In this document: one piece after another, positions 18,393 through 26,331 of the stretch
Position numbering within the stretch: position 1 is the first letter of the stretch
How the letters are laid out: each line of letters starts with the position of its first letter
Source of the DNA: Nitrospira tepida
Lineage (GTDB): Bacteria > Nitrospirota > Nitrospiria > Nitrospirales > Nitrospiraceae
Assembly (NCBI RefSeq): GCF_947241125.1
Contig: NZ_OX365700.1
Coordinates: 2,822,001 to 2,886,000 of the forward strand
Reading direction: 5' to 3'
DNA: 64,000 bases
The notes under the pieces: model-generated
Told to the model about the DNA's origin: nothing
Databases searched by the model: none
Seen by the model: the letters and a program-made list of their open reading frames with translations, nothing else
Translations under genes and position numbers: made by a program

Positions 18393-19567
18393 CCCGCCGG
18401 CAGAGCTATGCCATCCTCTGCGCGGTCGGGGTCTGCTGTTTCATCAGCTATAACCTCGTCCGCATGCCGGTCCTCTCCCTGTTTGCACAGTCGCTCGGAG
18501 CCTCGCCGGAGGAAATCGGCCTGATCGTGTCCGTCTCCACCTTGACCGGTGTGTTGTTGAAACTGCCGGGCGGGGCCCTGTCGGATATCTACGGACGACG
18601 CCTGTTGCTTCGCATCGGCGTCCTGGCCTTCGGACTTCCGCCCTTTGTCTATCCCTTCATCACCGAGACCGGGACCTTGACGGGGTTGCGCTTCGTACAC
18701 GGCCTGGCCACGGCGCTCTTTGCGCCGGCCGCGCTGGCCACGGTGGCGGAGCTCTTCCAGGAACGGCGCGGCGCGGCCTTGGGCGGCTACACCGCATCCA
18801 CCCAAGCCGGGGCCCTGCTTGGCCCGGTCCTCGGCGGCTGGCTGGTCTATGCGGCCGGCTTTCCCACGACCTTCGTCACGGCAGGCCTCTTCGGCGGTCT
18901 CGGCCTGATCTGCTTTCTGGCGCTCCGGCTCAATCCCGCTCCGCCGCTGGGCGAGAAGAGTCTGGGACGCGTCGCACAGGACATGTGGCAAGGATTCCGG
19001 ATCGTCGCCAACAACCGGGCCGTCCTGGTCACGAGCGTCACCGACGGCGCCAAGATGATTGCCAACGGCGCCCTGATGGCGTTCCTTCCGATCTACGGCA
19101 CCTCGGTCGGATTGAATCCGGGGCAGGTCGGCATCCTGTTCGGTGTCCAGGGCGTCACGTCGTTCCTGTCCAAACCGATCATGGGCCGGGCCTCCGACCG
19201 CATCGGCCGGCGGCCGTTGATTCTGATCGGACTGCTGCTCTGTGCCGTCTCGTTCGTCCTGATTCCCCAGGTCGCCGCCTTTCCCACTCTCATTCTCTTG
19301 GCTGCGCTGTTCGGCTACGGCGAGGCGGTGGTCTCGTCATCAACCTCCGCGCTCGTCGCGGACGTCTCCGACATCAAGCGGCTTGGGGCCGGGATGGGGA
19401 TGCAGGGCACGATCATGGACATCGGCCACGCGAGCGGCCCCTTGCTGGCCGGATTCCTGATCACCTTCTTCGGCTATCCGGCAACCTTCGCCGTGATCGC
19501 TGCATTGCAGCTTGTCGCGGCCGGAGTCTTTTGGATGACCGTTCGCCCGGCCCCCGCCGCTTCGTAA
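18389..19567 (+). CDS. MFS transporter
   Basis: Inner-membrane major facilitator protein, 392 residues with about 12 hydrophobic segments. The loop 2-3 motif is seen as GGALSDIYGRRLLL, with a repeat in the second half (GRASDRIGRRPLIL). Resemblance is to drug or sugar efflux-type MFS members. The ATG overlaps the preceding hydrolase stop (ATGA), so the pair is translationally coupled; export of a product of the hydrolase is possible but unproven. Confidence 0.85.
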   Translation: MTRRQSYAILCAVGVCCFISYNLVRMPVLSLFAQSLGASPEEIGLIVSVSTLTGVLLKLPGGALSDIYGRRLLLRIGVLAFGLPPFVYPFITETGTLTGLRFVHGLATALFAPAALATVAELFQERRGAALGGYTASTQAGALLGPVLGGWLVYAAGFPTTFVTAGLFGGLGLICFLALRLNPAPPLGEKSLGRVAQDMWQGFRIVANNRAVLVTSVTDGAKMIANGALMAFLPIYGTSVGLNPGQVGILFGVQGVTSFLSKPIMGRASDRIGRRPLILIGLLLCAVSFVLIPQVAAFPTLILLAALFGYGEAVVSSSTSALVADVSDIKRLGAGMGMQGTIMDIGHASGPLLAGFLITFFGYPATFAVIAALQLVAAGVFWMTVRPAPAAS

Positions 19568-19871
19568 CCTCTGCATCGTCGGCCACACCTTCAGCTCATC
19601 GTGTCTGAGAACGATCCACCGTTATATTTCCCGGACTCGCCACGACCGCGCCCACCTTCCTTGACAGCGCATCGGCACCAGCCTGGATGGATGCGCGAGC
19701 CTGATGCATAAGCCAGCAGAATTGCATCACCTTTGCGAGAGGCGAAATTCACAGCAGCGATTTTCGGCAAGGCATTTCGTCCGCCCTTGGGGCATCCGAC
19801 GGGCTTGGTTGTTGCAACGTAACCTCGTTAGTTCATGAGTTCACAGCGTTCAACGAGCCGGCGAGGACCCT
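19568..19871. promoter_or_regulatory. Intergenic region with imperfect palindrome before the S24 repressor
   Basis: No gene seen in 304 bases. At 19807-19824 a GTTGCAAC core sits between GGTT and AACC arms, an imperfect palindrome 48 bases before the repressor start; it may be that protein's own operator. GAGGA precedes the start codon. Confidence 0.35.
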
Positions 19872-20504
19872 ATGAATCTCAAGGGCCTGATCTATCGTGA
19901 ATTGGGCGAGGGACTGACGGAAAAAGAGCTGGCGGCCGCGGTCGGTGTGTCTCCGGGAACCATCGACAGGATTCTCGCGAATAAGTCGCCGAAGGAACCG
20001 GCCGTCTGGCATCAATTCGCCAAGTACTTTCGGATGGACGCGGATTTTCTTCGGGCCGGCGCTCCAAGAAAGACGCCCGGGCGTTCCAGGAAGGCCGGCA
20101 TCGGCCCGACCGTTCCCATGAGAAAAGTTCCGTTGGTGAGTTGGGAGGCCATCGGACGAATGGCCGCGGGCGAAGCCAATGCGACCGTTCATGACAGCGA
20201 TGCGATGCTTGAGACGGACGTTCAAGGACCCCGCGCCTTTGCCCTGCGGGTGAAGGATGATTCGATGAATCCCCTCTTCGGCGAGGGCGAGATCATCTTT
20301 GTGAACCCGGATCTCGAATGTGAGCCGGGCCATTATGTCGTCGCCGGCCCGCGCCGAACTCCGGAGCAGGCGGTCTTAAGAGAACTGAGAACGATCGGAA
20401 CCCAGTATGTGCTCCATCCTCTCAATCGGCGGCGGAAGGACACCCTGCTGACCCATGACCACTTTCTGTGGGGCAGGGTGGTCCGGTTACGGAAGGATCT
20501 TTAA
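19872..20504 (+). CDS. LexA/CI-like repressor with S24 peptidase fold, catalytic lysine replaced
   Basis: Helix-turn-helix domain at about 15-60 (LTEKELAAAVGVSPGTIDRI) joined to a C-terminal S24 LexA-like domain (about 85-205). The serine nucleophile is Ser131 (KDDSMNP). The position of the general-base lysine, normally in a motif like A-T-F-K-Q-L, reads AVLREL with Arg170. If the alignment is right, RecA-induced self-cleavage would be impaired. 210 residues is normal for the family. Its stop codon is inside the stem of the second structured element. Targets are unknown; no phage genes adjoin. Confidence 0.82.
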   Translation: MNLKGLIYRELGEGLTEKELAAAVGVSPGTIDRILANKSPKEPAVWHQFAKYFRMDADFLRAGAPRKTPGRSRKAGIGPTVPMRKVPLVSWEAIGRMAAGEANATVHDSDAMLETDVQGPRAFALRVKDDSMNPLFGEGEIIFVNPDLECEPGHYVVAGPRRTPEQAVLRELRTIGTQYVLHPLNRRRKDTLLTHDHFLWGRVVRLRKDL

Positions 20505-20717
20505 CCCACATTATTCATGACGGTTCGTGACGAAACCACCAAGACGCCAAGTGAGACGGGCGCGTGGAGCCCCGAGAGGCCGAAGCGTACTTGAAACAGT
20601 ACGTTGAGGCCGCGAAGGGCGAGCCCGCCCGTTGGCATGCCGCCAAGCTGCATGCCAACTTGTCGCAGCGGCGTATCGGTGGTTGCAGTAGAAGCGCTCA
20701 TGAATAATGTGGGTTAA
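20501..20717 (+). repeat. 217-bp structured palindromic element, copy 2
   Basis: Second copy of the element at 12814-13028, same orientation. Its outer stem is a perfect 20-bp inverted repeat (20501-20520 with 20698-20717). The inner 12 bases CATTATTCATGA are shared with copy 1 but the outer arms differ (TTAACCCA here, TAGCGCG there) while staying complementary. Inner helices: 20534-20540/20678-20684, 20544-20548/20670-20674, 20557-20562/20626-20631, hairpin 20586-20590/20599-20603, hairpin 20632-20640/20650-20658. It again starts at the stop codon of the upstream gene and ends 43 bases before the next gene. Confidence 0.85.
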
Positions 20718-20759
20718 ACCTGAGACGCGCTTCAACCCTCTCACAGAAGGGAGTCCATC

Positions 20760-21563
20760 ATGAGACGCCAGACTCTATGGCAGGCAGCCGTTCTCGCAAT
20801 CGGTGTCATCGGGTTGTCCGCATCGACAACCCTTGCCGGTACCGCTCCCGGGGCCGACGCGGATGATCGCCAACTGTTGCCGGGAGACCGGGTTCTCATC
20901 GGCACCGTTGAGAGCATCAGAAGCGACCAGGCCCAAGTCCACACCGGCGAATTGCAGCCGCGGTTCGTGCCCCTTGGGGTACGCAAGGCCAAGGGACTGC
21001 CGGACCTGAAAATAGGCGATCGCCTCGAAATCACCGTCAATGATCAGAACCTCCTGGTGGATGTCCACGTGACCGGCGAATCGAGCTATCATCTGGTCTT
21101 GCATGGCCAACTGGCCCAGCCGTTGATCACCGGCCACGACAAGGCGGTCATCCGGACCCCTGACGGACAAGAGGAGTCGCATTTCGTGCGGCCTGTCGCA
21201 AGGAGCAAGACGGCTTCCATCCCGGTGGGCGTGGATGCAGTCTTTCTCATCGACGAATTGAACCGGATCGTAGACGTGACGTTCGACAACCAGGAAGCCG
21301 TCCATCGTGCGGCCGAACTCTGGCAAAAGAAGACGCCGCTGAAGGGCAATTTCAGCCGCATCAACGTGGTGATATTAAAACCCTTGGAAGCGGACACGAT
21401 TGCGGTTCAGACCGAGAGGGGGGACGAGCGCCGATACGAAGTTCGTCCGCTCGTTCAAAGGCGGATGGCACAGTTATCGAAAGGCGATGAAGCGGTGTTG
21501 CTGATGGACGACGAAAACAAAGTCACGGACGTGGCCATCCCTCGGCATGTCGGAGAGAGGTGA
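20760..21563 (+). CDS. Secreted protein of unknown function
   Basis: Not recognised. 267 residues with a signal peptide (MRRQ, hydrophobic VLAIGVIGLSAS, cleavage near TLAG). The mature part appears to contain two or three beta-rich repeats, each with a pattern like G-x-V-x-x-I-x(5)-V followed by G-D-R/E-x-x-x-x-V/I-x-x-x-N-x-V-x-D-V (for example IGDRLEITVNDQN and KGDEAVLLMDDENKVTDV), suggesting OB/KOW-like small barrels in the periplasm. AAGGGAG precedes the ATG. Its TGA overlaps the following pseudogene start by one base. Confidence 0.65.
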   Translation: MRRQTLWQAAVLAIGVIGLSASTTLAGTAPGADADDRQLLPGDRVLIGTVESIRSDQAQVHTGELQPRFVPLGVRKAKGLPDLKIGDRLEITVNDQNLLVDVHVTGESSYHLVLHGQLAQPLITGHDKAVIRTPDGQEESHFVRPVARSKTASIPVGVDAVFLIDELNRIVDVTFDNQEAVHRAAELWQKKTPLKGNFSRINVVILKPLEADTIAVQTERGDERRYEVRPLVQRRMAQLSKGDEAVLLMDDENKVTDVAIPRHVGER

Positions 21564-22297
21564 TGCAGGTCTCCTGGCCGGACTTCACACCCGCGACGTT
21601 CTCGTTCCACGATGATCCGGTGCTGGTCGTCGAGAACTGCTGGACGGCAGTTGAGCGAAGGCAGTTTCGTGACGCCATGGAGCGATCGTCGTGGCAACTG
21701 TTGCACGAACGTGCCTGGCGTCCACGCTGCCTTCCCCAACTGCGGGAACTGGCGCAAAGGGCGCATGGCCTTTCCGAAGGTCGGCCGGCTGCTCGAACGG
21801 CTCCCTTTTCCCTGCATTAAGCGGTTTATGGAGGCCTTCCCCGGGATTGTCGGGCGCAGCTTGAGGTTTAGATCAAATCCGGCGATGGTCTGCTGACGCA
21901 CGAGGACAGGGCCCAAGCGAATGCCTCCAGCCTGGATAACTCCAGGGTCGGCAGGCACAGGTTGGCTCTGGTCAGCTATGTGCATGAAGAATGGGAAGCG
22001 GATTGGGAAGGGGAGTTGATCATCTACAAGGCCGACCGGCAGACAGGAACAGACCGGCCCAAGCTGGGCATCAGCCACTGCATTGCGCCTGAGCCAGGCT
22101 CGCTTGCACTGTTTACCGTCCCTCGCTATCACCGCGTCTGCCGGGTGAACCCTGCGGCGGGTGACCATGCGCGCCTATCAATCGCCGGATGGCTGCTCAC
22201 CGACCATGCGGTACGGCATCCACCCTGTCGCAGTCCACTCTCGGTACTATCCGAACCGCACAAGAAATCGCCTGCCGCAACTAAGCCGGCCCGTTGA
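21563..22297 (+). pseudogene. Frameshifted 2OG-Fe(II) dioxygenase
   Basis: The coding signal runs in frame from 21563, moves to another frame near 21720, meets a stop at 21894-21896, and returns to the first frame near 21884. The downstream frame reads GLLTHEDRAQ (H-x-D iron ligands), then LALVSYVHEEWEADWEGEL, and ends with YHRVCRVNP and SIAGW, the second histidine and the 2-oxoglutarate arginine segment of the double-stranded beta-helix. The two shifts compensate, so an intact ancestor of about 240 residues is likely; two sequencing errors would look the same. Confidence 0.65.
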
Positions 22298-22390
22298 TGG
22301 GCTCCCATCCGCTCTCGCACAGGATACGAACGACGCTCCACCAAAATTGGGGCCTCATCGCATCCGGAGCGAACTGAGCCTCCGGACTGA

Positions 22391-22399
22391 TGCTATAAT
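22391..22399 (+). promoter_or_regulatory. Extended -10 promoter before the small membrane protein and ribE
   Basis: TGC followed by a perfect TATAAT (22394-22399), an extended -10 element. No good -35 hexamer stands 17 bases upstream, which extended -10 promoters tolerate. It lies 28 bases before the small reading frame. Confidence 0.5.
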
Positions 22400-22426
22400 G
22401 CAGCCGCGCCAGACAGACATCGATGT

Positions 22427-22540
22427 ATGCGTGACTATGCGGCCGAGGATATTGTCATCGGAGTGATCGCCTCGCTCGGCGTGCTGGTGCTCATTGTGGT
22501 GTTCGTGCTGGTGGTTCGGCAGGTGATCAAGAAGTGGTGA
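22427..22540 (+). CDS. 37-residue single-helix membrane protein
   Basis: Short frame starting MRDYAAEDIVIGVIAS, with one strongly hydrophobic segment of about 23 residues (IGVIASLGVLVLIVVFVLVV) and a basic end RQVIKKW, so probably an inner-membrane peptide with the C-terminus in the cytoplasm. An extended -10 promoter lies just upstream and ribE starts 45 bases downstream. No strong ribosome binding site is seen. Function unknown; chance ORF possible, but the clean helix with a positive end argues for a real gene. Confidence 0.5.
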   Translation: MRDYAAEDIVIGVIASLGVLVLIVVFVLVVRQVIKKW

Positions 22541-22585
22541 GAGGACAGAGATAAGCGCATCCCTCTCCGGGAGTTCTTACTGATC

Positions 22586-23242
22586 ATGTTTACCGGCATC
22601 GTGGAAGAGATGGGCGCGGTCAGTGCAATTGAGAAATCCCTCGCAGGCACGCGGCTCACCTTTCTGGCGTCCACCGTGATGAACGACTTGAAGATCGGCG
22701 ACAGCGTCAGCGTCAACGGAACCTGTTTGACGGTCGTGAGCAGGGGAGAGCGGGAGTTCTCGGTCGAGGTTTCGCCGGAAACGCTGGCGGTGACGACGCT
22801 CGGCCAGTTGACCGCCGGCGCGCCGGTGAACCTCGAACGGGCCATGAGACTGAACGAACGGCTCGGCGGGCACATGGTGGCCGGGCATGTGGACGGCATC
22901 GGCACGATCCTCGCCAGACAGCCGGACAGCAACGCAATCATCCTCGAATGCGAAGCGCCCAAGGAGATCTTGCGGTACTGCGTGCCGAAGGGCTCGATCA
23001 CGATGGACGGCATCAGCTTGACGATCAATCAGGTCGCCGACCGGTCGTTTGCCGTCGCGATCATCCCCCACACGGCCAAGGTCACGACCCTGGGTCTCAA
23101 ACAGGTCGGGGATCACGTCAACCTCGAATCGGACCTGATCGGCAAGTATGTCGAACGGCTCCTGCAGGAACGCGGCGTGCTCCCCGCCAAGCCGGCCCCC
23201 GCCATCGACCTGGACTATCTCAAGAAGCGCGGGCTGATTTGA
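22586..23242 (+). CDS. ribE: Riboflavin synthase alpha chain
   Basis: Dismutates two lumazine molecules to riboflavin, the last step of the pathway. 218 residues in two homologous lumazine-binding barrels: the first opens MFTGIVEEMG and has GDSVSVNGTCLTV, the second has NLERAMRLNERLGGHMVAGHVDG and GSITMDGISLTIN. No FMN riboswitch was recognised upstream. Start ATG 22586 matches the family start. Confidence 0.95.
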   Translation: MFTGIVEEMGAVSAIEKSLAGTRLTFLASTVMNDLKIGDSVSVNGTCLTVVSRGEREFSVEVSPETLAVTTLGQLTAGAPVNLERAMRLNERLGGHMVAGHVDGIGTILARQPDSNAIILECEAPKEILRYCVPKGSITMDGISLTINQVADRSFAVAIIPHTAKVTTLGLKQVGDHVNLESDLIGKYVERLLQERGVLPAKPAPAIDLDYLKKRGLI

Positions 23243-23365
23243 GGGGCATCTGCGAATCGCGCCTGCCTCAGTCCGGTGATCCGGGAACGCGCAACAAGAG
23301 GATCACAAGGTAACGGGTGTGGTCTCTGTGCTCACAGAGTCTGGACTGGACGAGACTTAGTGATC

Positions 23366-23387
23366 ATGCTAGCATATTTGCTAGCAT
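23366..23387 (+). promoter_or_regulatory. Paired palindromic operator of the FitAB-like locus
   Basis: ATGCTAGCAT (23366-23375, self-complementary) and TGCTAGCAT (23379-23387) stand in tandem, giving GCTAGC cores 13 bases apart, 13 bases before the antitoxin start. This matches autoregulation by a ribbon-helix-helix antitoxin. GGAGGG follows as ribosome binding site. Confidence 0.6.
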
Positions 23388-23400
23388 TTTGGAGGGACCT

Positions 23401-23631
23401 ATGGGACAGGTCATTGTCCGCAATCTGGATGATCGCGTCATCGACGCTTTGAAAGCCAAGGCGGAATTACACGGCCATTCGCTGGAACAGGAGTTGCGGT
23501 CCATTCTCTCGAAGGCGGCGCTACCCAACGCGCAAGAGCGAGTCGCACTGGCAGACCGTATCCGTAGTCTGACGCCCAAACGACGCCAGACGGATTCCAC
23601 CGCTCTCATTCGCGAGGATCGAGACCGGTAA
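23401..23631 (+). CDS. FitA-like ribbon-helix-helix antitoxin
   Basis: 76 residues: N-terminal ribbon-helix-helix (MGQVIVRNLDDRVIDALKAK, then HGHSLEQELRSIL) and a C-terminal arm rich in arginine that would block the toxin. The start at 23401 is set by GGAGGG at 23391 and the family start MGQVIVRNL. Stop and toxin start overlap as TAATG. Confidence 0.85.
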   Translation: MGQVIVRNLDDRVIDALKAKAELHGHSLEQELRSILSKAALPNAQERVALADRIRSLTPKRRQTDSTALIREDRDR

Positions 23632-24050
23632 TGTGGGTAGTCGATGCCAGCGTGGCCGTGAAATGGTTTATCGAGGAGCCAGGCTGGCCGGCAGCGCGCG
23701 CGGTCCTCGCAAGGGGCGAATCCCTTCTGGCACCAGACCTGATCGTGGTGGAAGCGAGCAACACAGCATGGAAAAAGGTGAAGCGACAGGAGATGACGTC
23801 GGAGCAAGGGGAGGCGATGGTACGAGCCATCCCGCTCTTTTTTGATCGCCTGACGCCCTCCGGCTCGTTGGCCGCGCGAGCTTATGTCTTGGCCAATCAG
23901 TTGAATCATCCGGTGTACGATTGTCTCTACCTCGCGCTGGCGGAAAGCGAGGCAGTCGAGCTGATCACGGATGACGCACGGCTCTTCGCAGCCGTATCCC
24001 GCACGGCTCTCCGGAAGCGAATTCGACTCCTGGCAAAGTTCGAAAGCTAA
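23631..24050 (+). CDS. PIN-domain toxin (VapC/FitB family)
   Basis: Probable RNase toxin of the locus, 139 residues. Acidic metal ligands are visible: Asp5 in VVDASVAVKWF, Glu in VVEASN, and the C-terminal pair in HPVYDCLYLALAE and ITDDARL. Translationally coupled to the antitoxin by a one-base overlap. Probably controlled by the palindromic operator upstream. Confidence 0.88.
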   Translation: MWVVDASVAVKWFIEEPGWPAARAVLARGESLLAPDLIVVEASNTAWKKVKRQEMTSEQGEAMVRAIPLFFDRLTPSGSLAARAYVLANQLNHPVYDCLYLALAESEAVELITDDARLFAAVSRTALRKRIRLLAKFES

Positions 24051-24115
24051 CGATCTGTCGCCACGTTGCGCCGTATTCGTGAGCTGATCGAGGAGTTGGG
24101 AGCCAAGGGGTCACT

Positions 24116-24592
24116 ATGAAGATCCAATCCGTGACCTATAACAACAGCAAAAAGGTATTTCCGGTGAGAGGGACCAAGAAGACGATGCTGCTCCTATTCG
24201 AAGATCGATCCTCAACCCAGCGCCGACGATCCCATTGCTCAACTCTACGTGGACAAGGAACTTGGGCGGGAAGGATTCACCTATGTGCTGGCATCGGGAA
24301 AAGAAGGGACAGTCCATATTGAGCAGGTCCTGGAGTACAACCAGGATCCGAACTATCTGCGAGATGCGCTGTTGTATAAGTTGACGGTTGAGGCGCAGCG
24401 AAGAGCGAAGGCTAGTCCTTTGTCAAAGCGCGAGATCATCCGGAGACTTGGAACCTCTGCCACGCAACTCTATTGCTCGACCAAACCAACTATCGCAAGT
24501 CGATCGATTAACTCTTGGCCCTGCTGCACGTGTTGGATTGCGATGTTGATCTGCTCGTGCGAGCGAAGACCGCATCCGGAAGGGCGGCGTGA
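24116..24592 (+). pseudogene. Frameshifted small HTH-type protein
   Basis: The start MKIQSVTYNNSKKVF lies in one frame; after about 24195 the coding signal moves to the frame with AQLYVDKELGREGFTYVLAS and HIEQVLEYNQDPNYLRDALLYKL, then ARRRL-type HTH text (SKREIIRRLGTSATQLY). Near 24475 it moves again (LLDQTNYRKSID, then a stop, then LALLHVLDCDVDLLV). I read this as one decayed gene for a protein of about 150 residues with a C-terminal helix-turn-helix. Such genes commonly sit in accessory regions with toxin-antitoxin loci. Confidence 0.6.
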
Positions 24593-24687
24593 CCTGGACA
24601 GGCGCGTGCGATCGAAGGTAGGGAGGGAAGTAAGTCACGGCAAGACGGGCAGAGCGGACGGCCGTTTGGCGCAGAGCCAATACATCA

Positions 24688-25257
24688 ATGCAAGGCCCGA
24701 CGCTATTTCTGTATTCTTTAGACTCTGTTTTTTGGATGGATCGAATGGAAGACAGGCTAGACGAGATTGAGGCGGACATCCTCAAAATCCTCCACTCTCT
24801 CCCGCTAAGTGTCCTCGAAGGTGGGTGGAAATCGGATCGGACGTGGACGTCCGAGCTAAAACTCAAAATCGGACTACTTGGTAAAAACCATGGCTACTAT
24901 ATCTGTGCGAGCGGATGGGGGCTACCGGATGGGCAGGGCGAGTGGCTTTACGATCTCGTGTGGCTTTCTATCCGTGGTCAATCAATCGTCGATGTTCCAC
25001 TGGTGCTGGAGTCCGAGTGGGCCATCGATTTGAAGAACATCGACGAAGATTTCAGTAAGCTTCTGCTTGCGCGTGCGCAGCACCGAGTGATGATCTTCCA
25101 GCAGAGGACCCTCTCTGATGTGGAGAAGGTGTTCGATTTCCTCAGTAACCAGATCTCCGTTTTCTCCCGATCTCAACCTGGAGACCGGTATCTCCTTACC
25201 GGCCTCAACTGGACAGACAACCAGACTTTTAGCCATCGACTGGTGATTGCCCGGTAA
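24688..25257 (+). CDS. Hypothetical protein, accessory region
   Basis: Not recognised. 189 residues, soluble, rich in tryptophan and acidic residues (GWKSDRTWTSELKLKIGLL, YYICASGWGLPDGQGEWLYDLVWL). No signal peptide or membrane segment. The start is uncertain: the ATG at 24688 has no good ribosome binding site and ATGs at 24736 and 24745 are possible. It appears less GC-rich than the neighbouring core genes, consistent with recent arrival next to toxin-antitoxin loci. Confidence 0.55.
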   Translation: MQGPTLFLYSLDSVFWMDRMEDRLDEIEADILKILHSLPLSVLEGGWKSDRTWTSELKLKIGLLGKNHGYYICASGWGLPDGQGEWLYDLVWLSIRGQSIVDVPLVLESEWAIDLKNIDEDFSKLLLARAQHRVMIFQQRTLSDVEKVFDFLSNQISVFSRSQPGDRYLLTGLNWTDNQTFSHRLVIAR

Positions 25258-25795
25258 TGCGCCACGTTGTAACCCAACACAGGCTTGAGGGGTCAAAACG
25301 GGGTCGGAAGTAACTTGAGCCGATAAATCCCTGAAAGTTGAATGCTTCAGTTTGCTTTCTCTTTCACCATTCGGCTGCGCCCATCGAAGGAGCACCGCCC
25401 GACGCTGACAATTCTACTTGATCCCGTGTGCGCGTTGCAGGAGCAGGAAGCGGACGCTTGCTTGGACAGGACTTCATCGGCTGGAACGGATGCGCGGTGA
25501 GGATTGCTCCATGGCAGGTGCTGCCGCCGAGGTAGCTCCACTAGTTCCGAGTGCGACGGCATCGCGACGTCGCGTCGCAGTATTACAGGAGCACTCGACC
25601 AAACAGAAAGACTCGCGGGAGCCGTCCAGACGCAATGCATCATGGCGCGACCGAACCCGCGCACCGTTCGTCAGCCGACCACCTTTAGTCTTCCAGCGTC
25701 GAAATATCCCCGGCCTACCGACATGACGCATATGGTCGGCCAAAATAAACGCACGGCGAGATCATCCCACTTCGCTATCCGTTGAAGACTGACCA
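25258..25795. other. Gene-free stretch with duplicated fragments
   Basis: No credible gene in 538 bases. It holds a 62-bp block (25375-25436) that recurs with five differences at 26549-26610, a short shared piece GGCTGGAACGGATG also found near 26437, and near 25693 the bases CAGCGTCGAAATATCCCC that resemble the 3' end of acs. It looks like degraded duplicate sequence. Confidence 0.5.
25375..25436 (+). repeat. 62-bp repeat, copy A
   Basis: Direct repeat with 26549-26610; I count 57 of 62 identical bases. The two copies flank the RelE-type toxin-antitoxin locus. Confidence 0.7.
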
Positions 25796-26082
25796 CTAGC
25801 CTTGCTCATCAAGTCGCCACAGGATATTTTCATACACCATCTTGCGGTGTTGGATGCCCAGAATCCATGCCTGACTTCTTTCGATCTTGTAGACCCTCGG
25901 TAGTCCCCGACGCGCAGTTTCCAGTAGCCCTTCAGAGTCTTGCGAAGGGGAGCCCCATACTGCTGCGGGGCGTGCGTGAGCCGCGTGTCGATGGCCGTGG
26001 CAATTCTTCGATGAAGATTATGTGGGATAAGGGGAATGTCCTCGTCAGCAACAGCAGGATGGTACCGAAGCTCGAAAGGCAC
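25796..26082 (-). pseudogene. Frameshifted RelE/ParE-family toxin
   Basis: Starts GTG at 26082 with MPFELRYHPAV and the RelE core LRKTLKGYWKLRVGDYR. At about 25893-25899 the frame is lost; one base away the text continues VYKIERSQAWILGIQHRKMVYE to a stop at 25796, exactly the family C-terminus. The C-terminal catalytic region is thus out of frame, so the toxin is probably dead unless the shift is a sequencing error or is bypassed. The antitoxin gene is directly upstream. Confidence 0.75.
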
Positions 26083-26331
26083 TTACCGTTTCCGCCGCTT
26101 GAGATGCGCCCAGACCTGGAAGTGGGTCTTGGCTCTGTGTCGGTCGAACGTCTGCTCCCGAGATTCCGCCAGTTGCGCGAGCGCGCGATCTTCCTCGGCT
26201 TCCAACGCCTCCTTGACGAGGTCTCTCACCTTGAGCGAGAGCGAGACTCCCTCTCGCTTAGCCCAGCGACGGAGGCCCTCATAGACGGGTTCTTCGAGAA
26301 CAACATTGACACGAGGATTGATTGCCGGCAT
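26083..26331 (-). CDS. RHH-type antitoxin of the RelE-like locus
   Basis: 82 residues: MPAINPRVNVVLEEPVYEGL opens a ribbon-helix-helix, followed by an acidic and then basic helical tail. Its TAA ends directly before the toxin GTG. The frame is intact although the partner is frameshifted, so it may survive as an orphan antitoxin. Confidence 0.75.
   Translation of the reverse strand: MPAINPRVNVVLEEPVYEGLRRWAKREGVSLSLKVRDLVKEALEAEEDRALAQLAESREQTFDRHRAKTHFQVWAHLKRRKR

Noticed and set aside
22540-22590. FMN riboswitch before ribE
   Set aside because: Only 45 bases of leader after the small frame; none of the conserved RFN element blocks seen.
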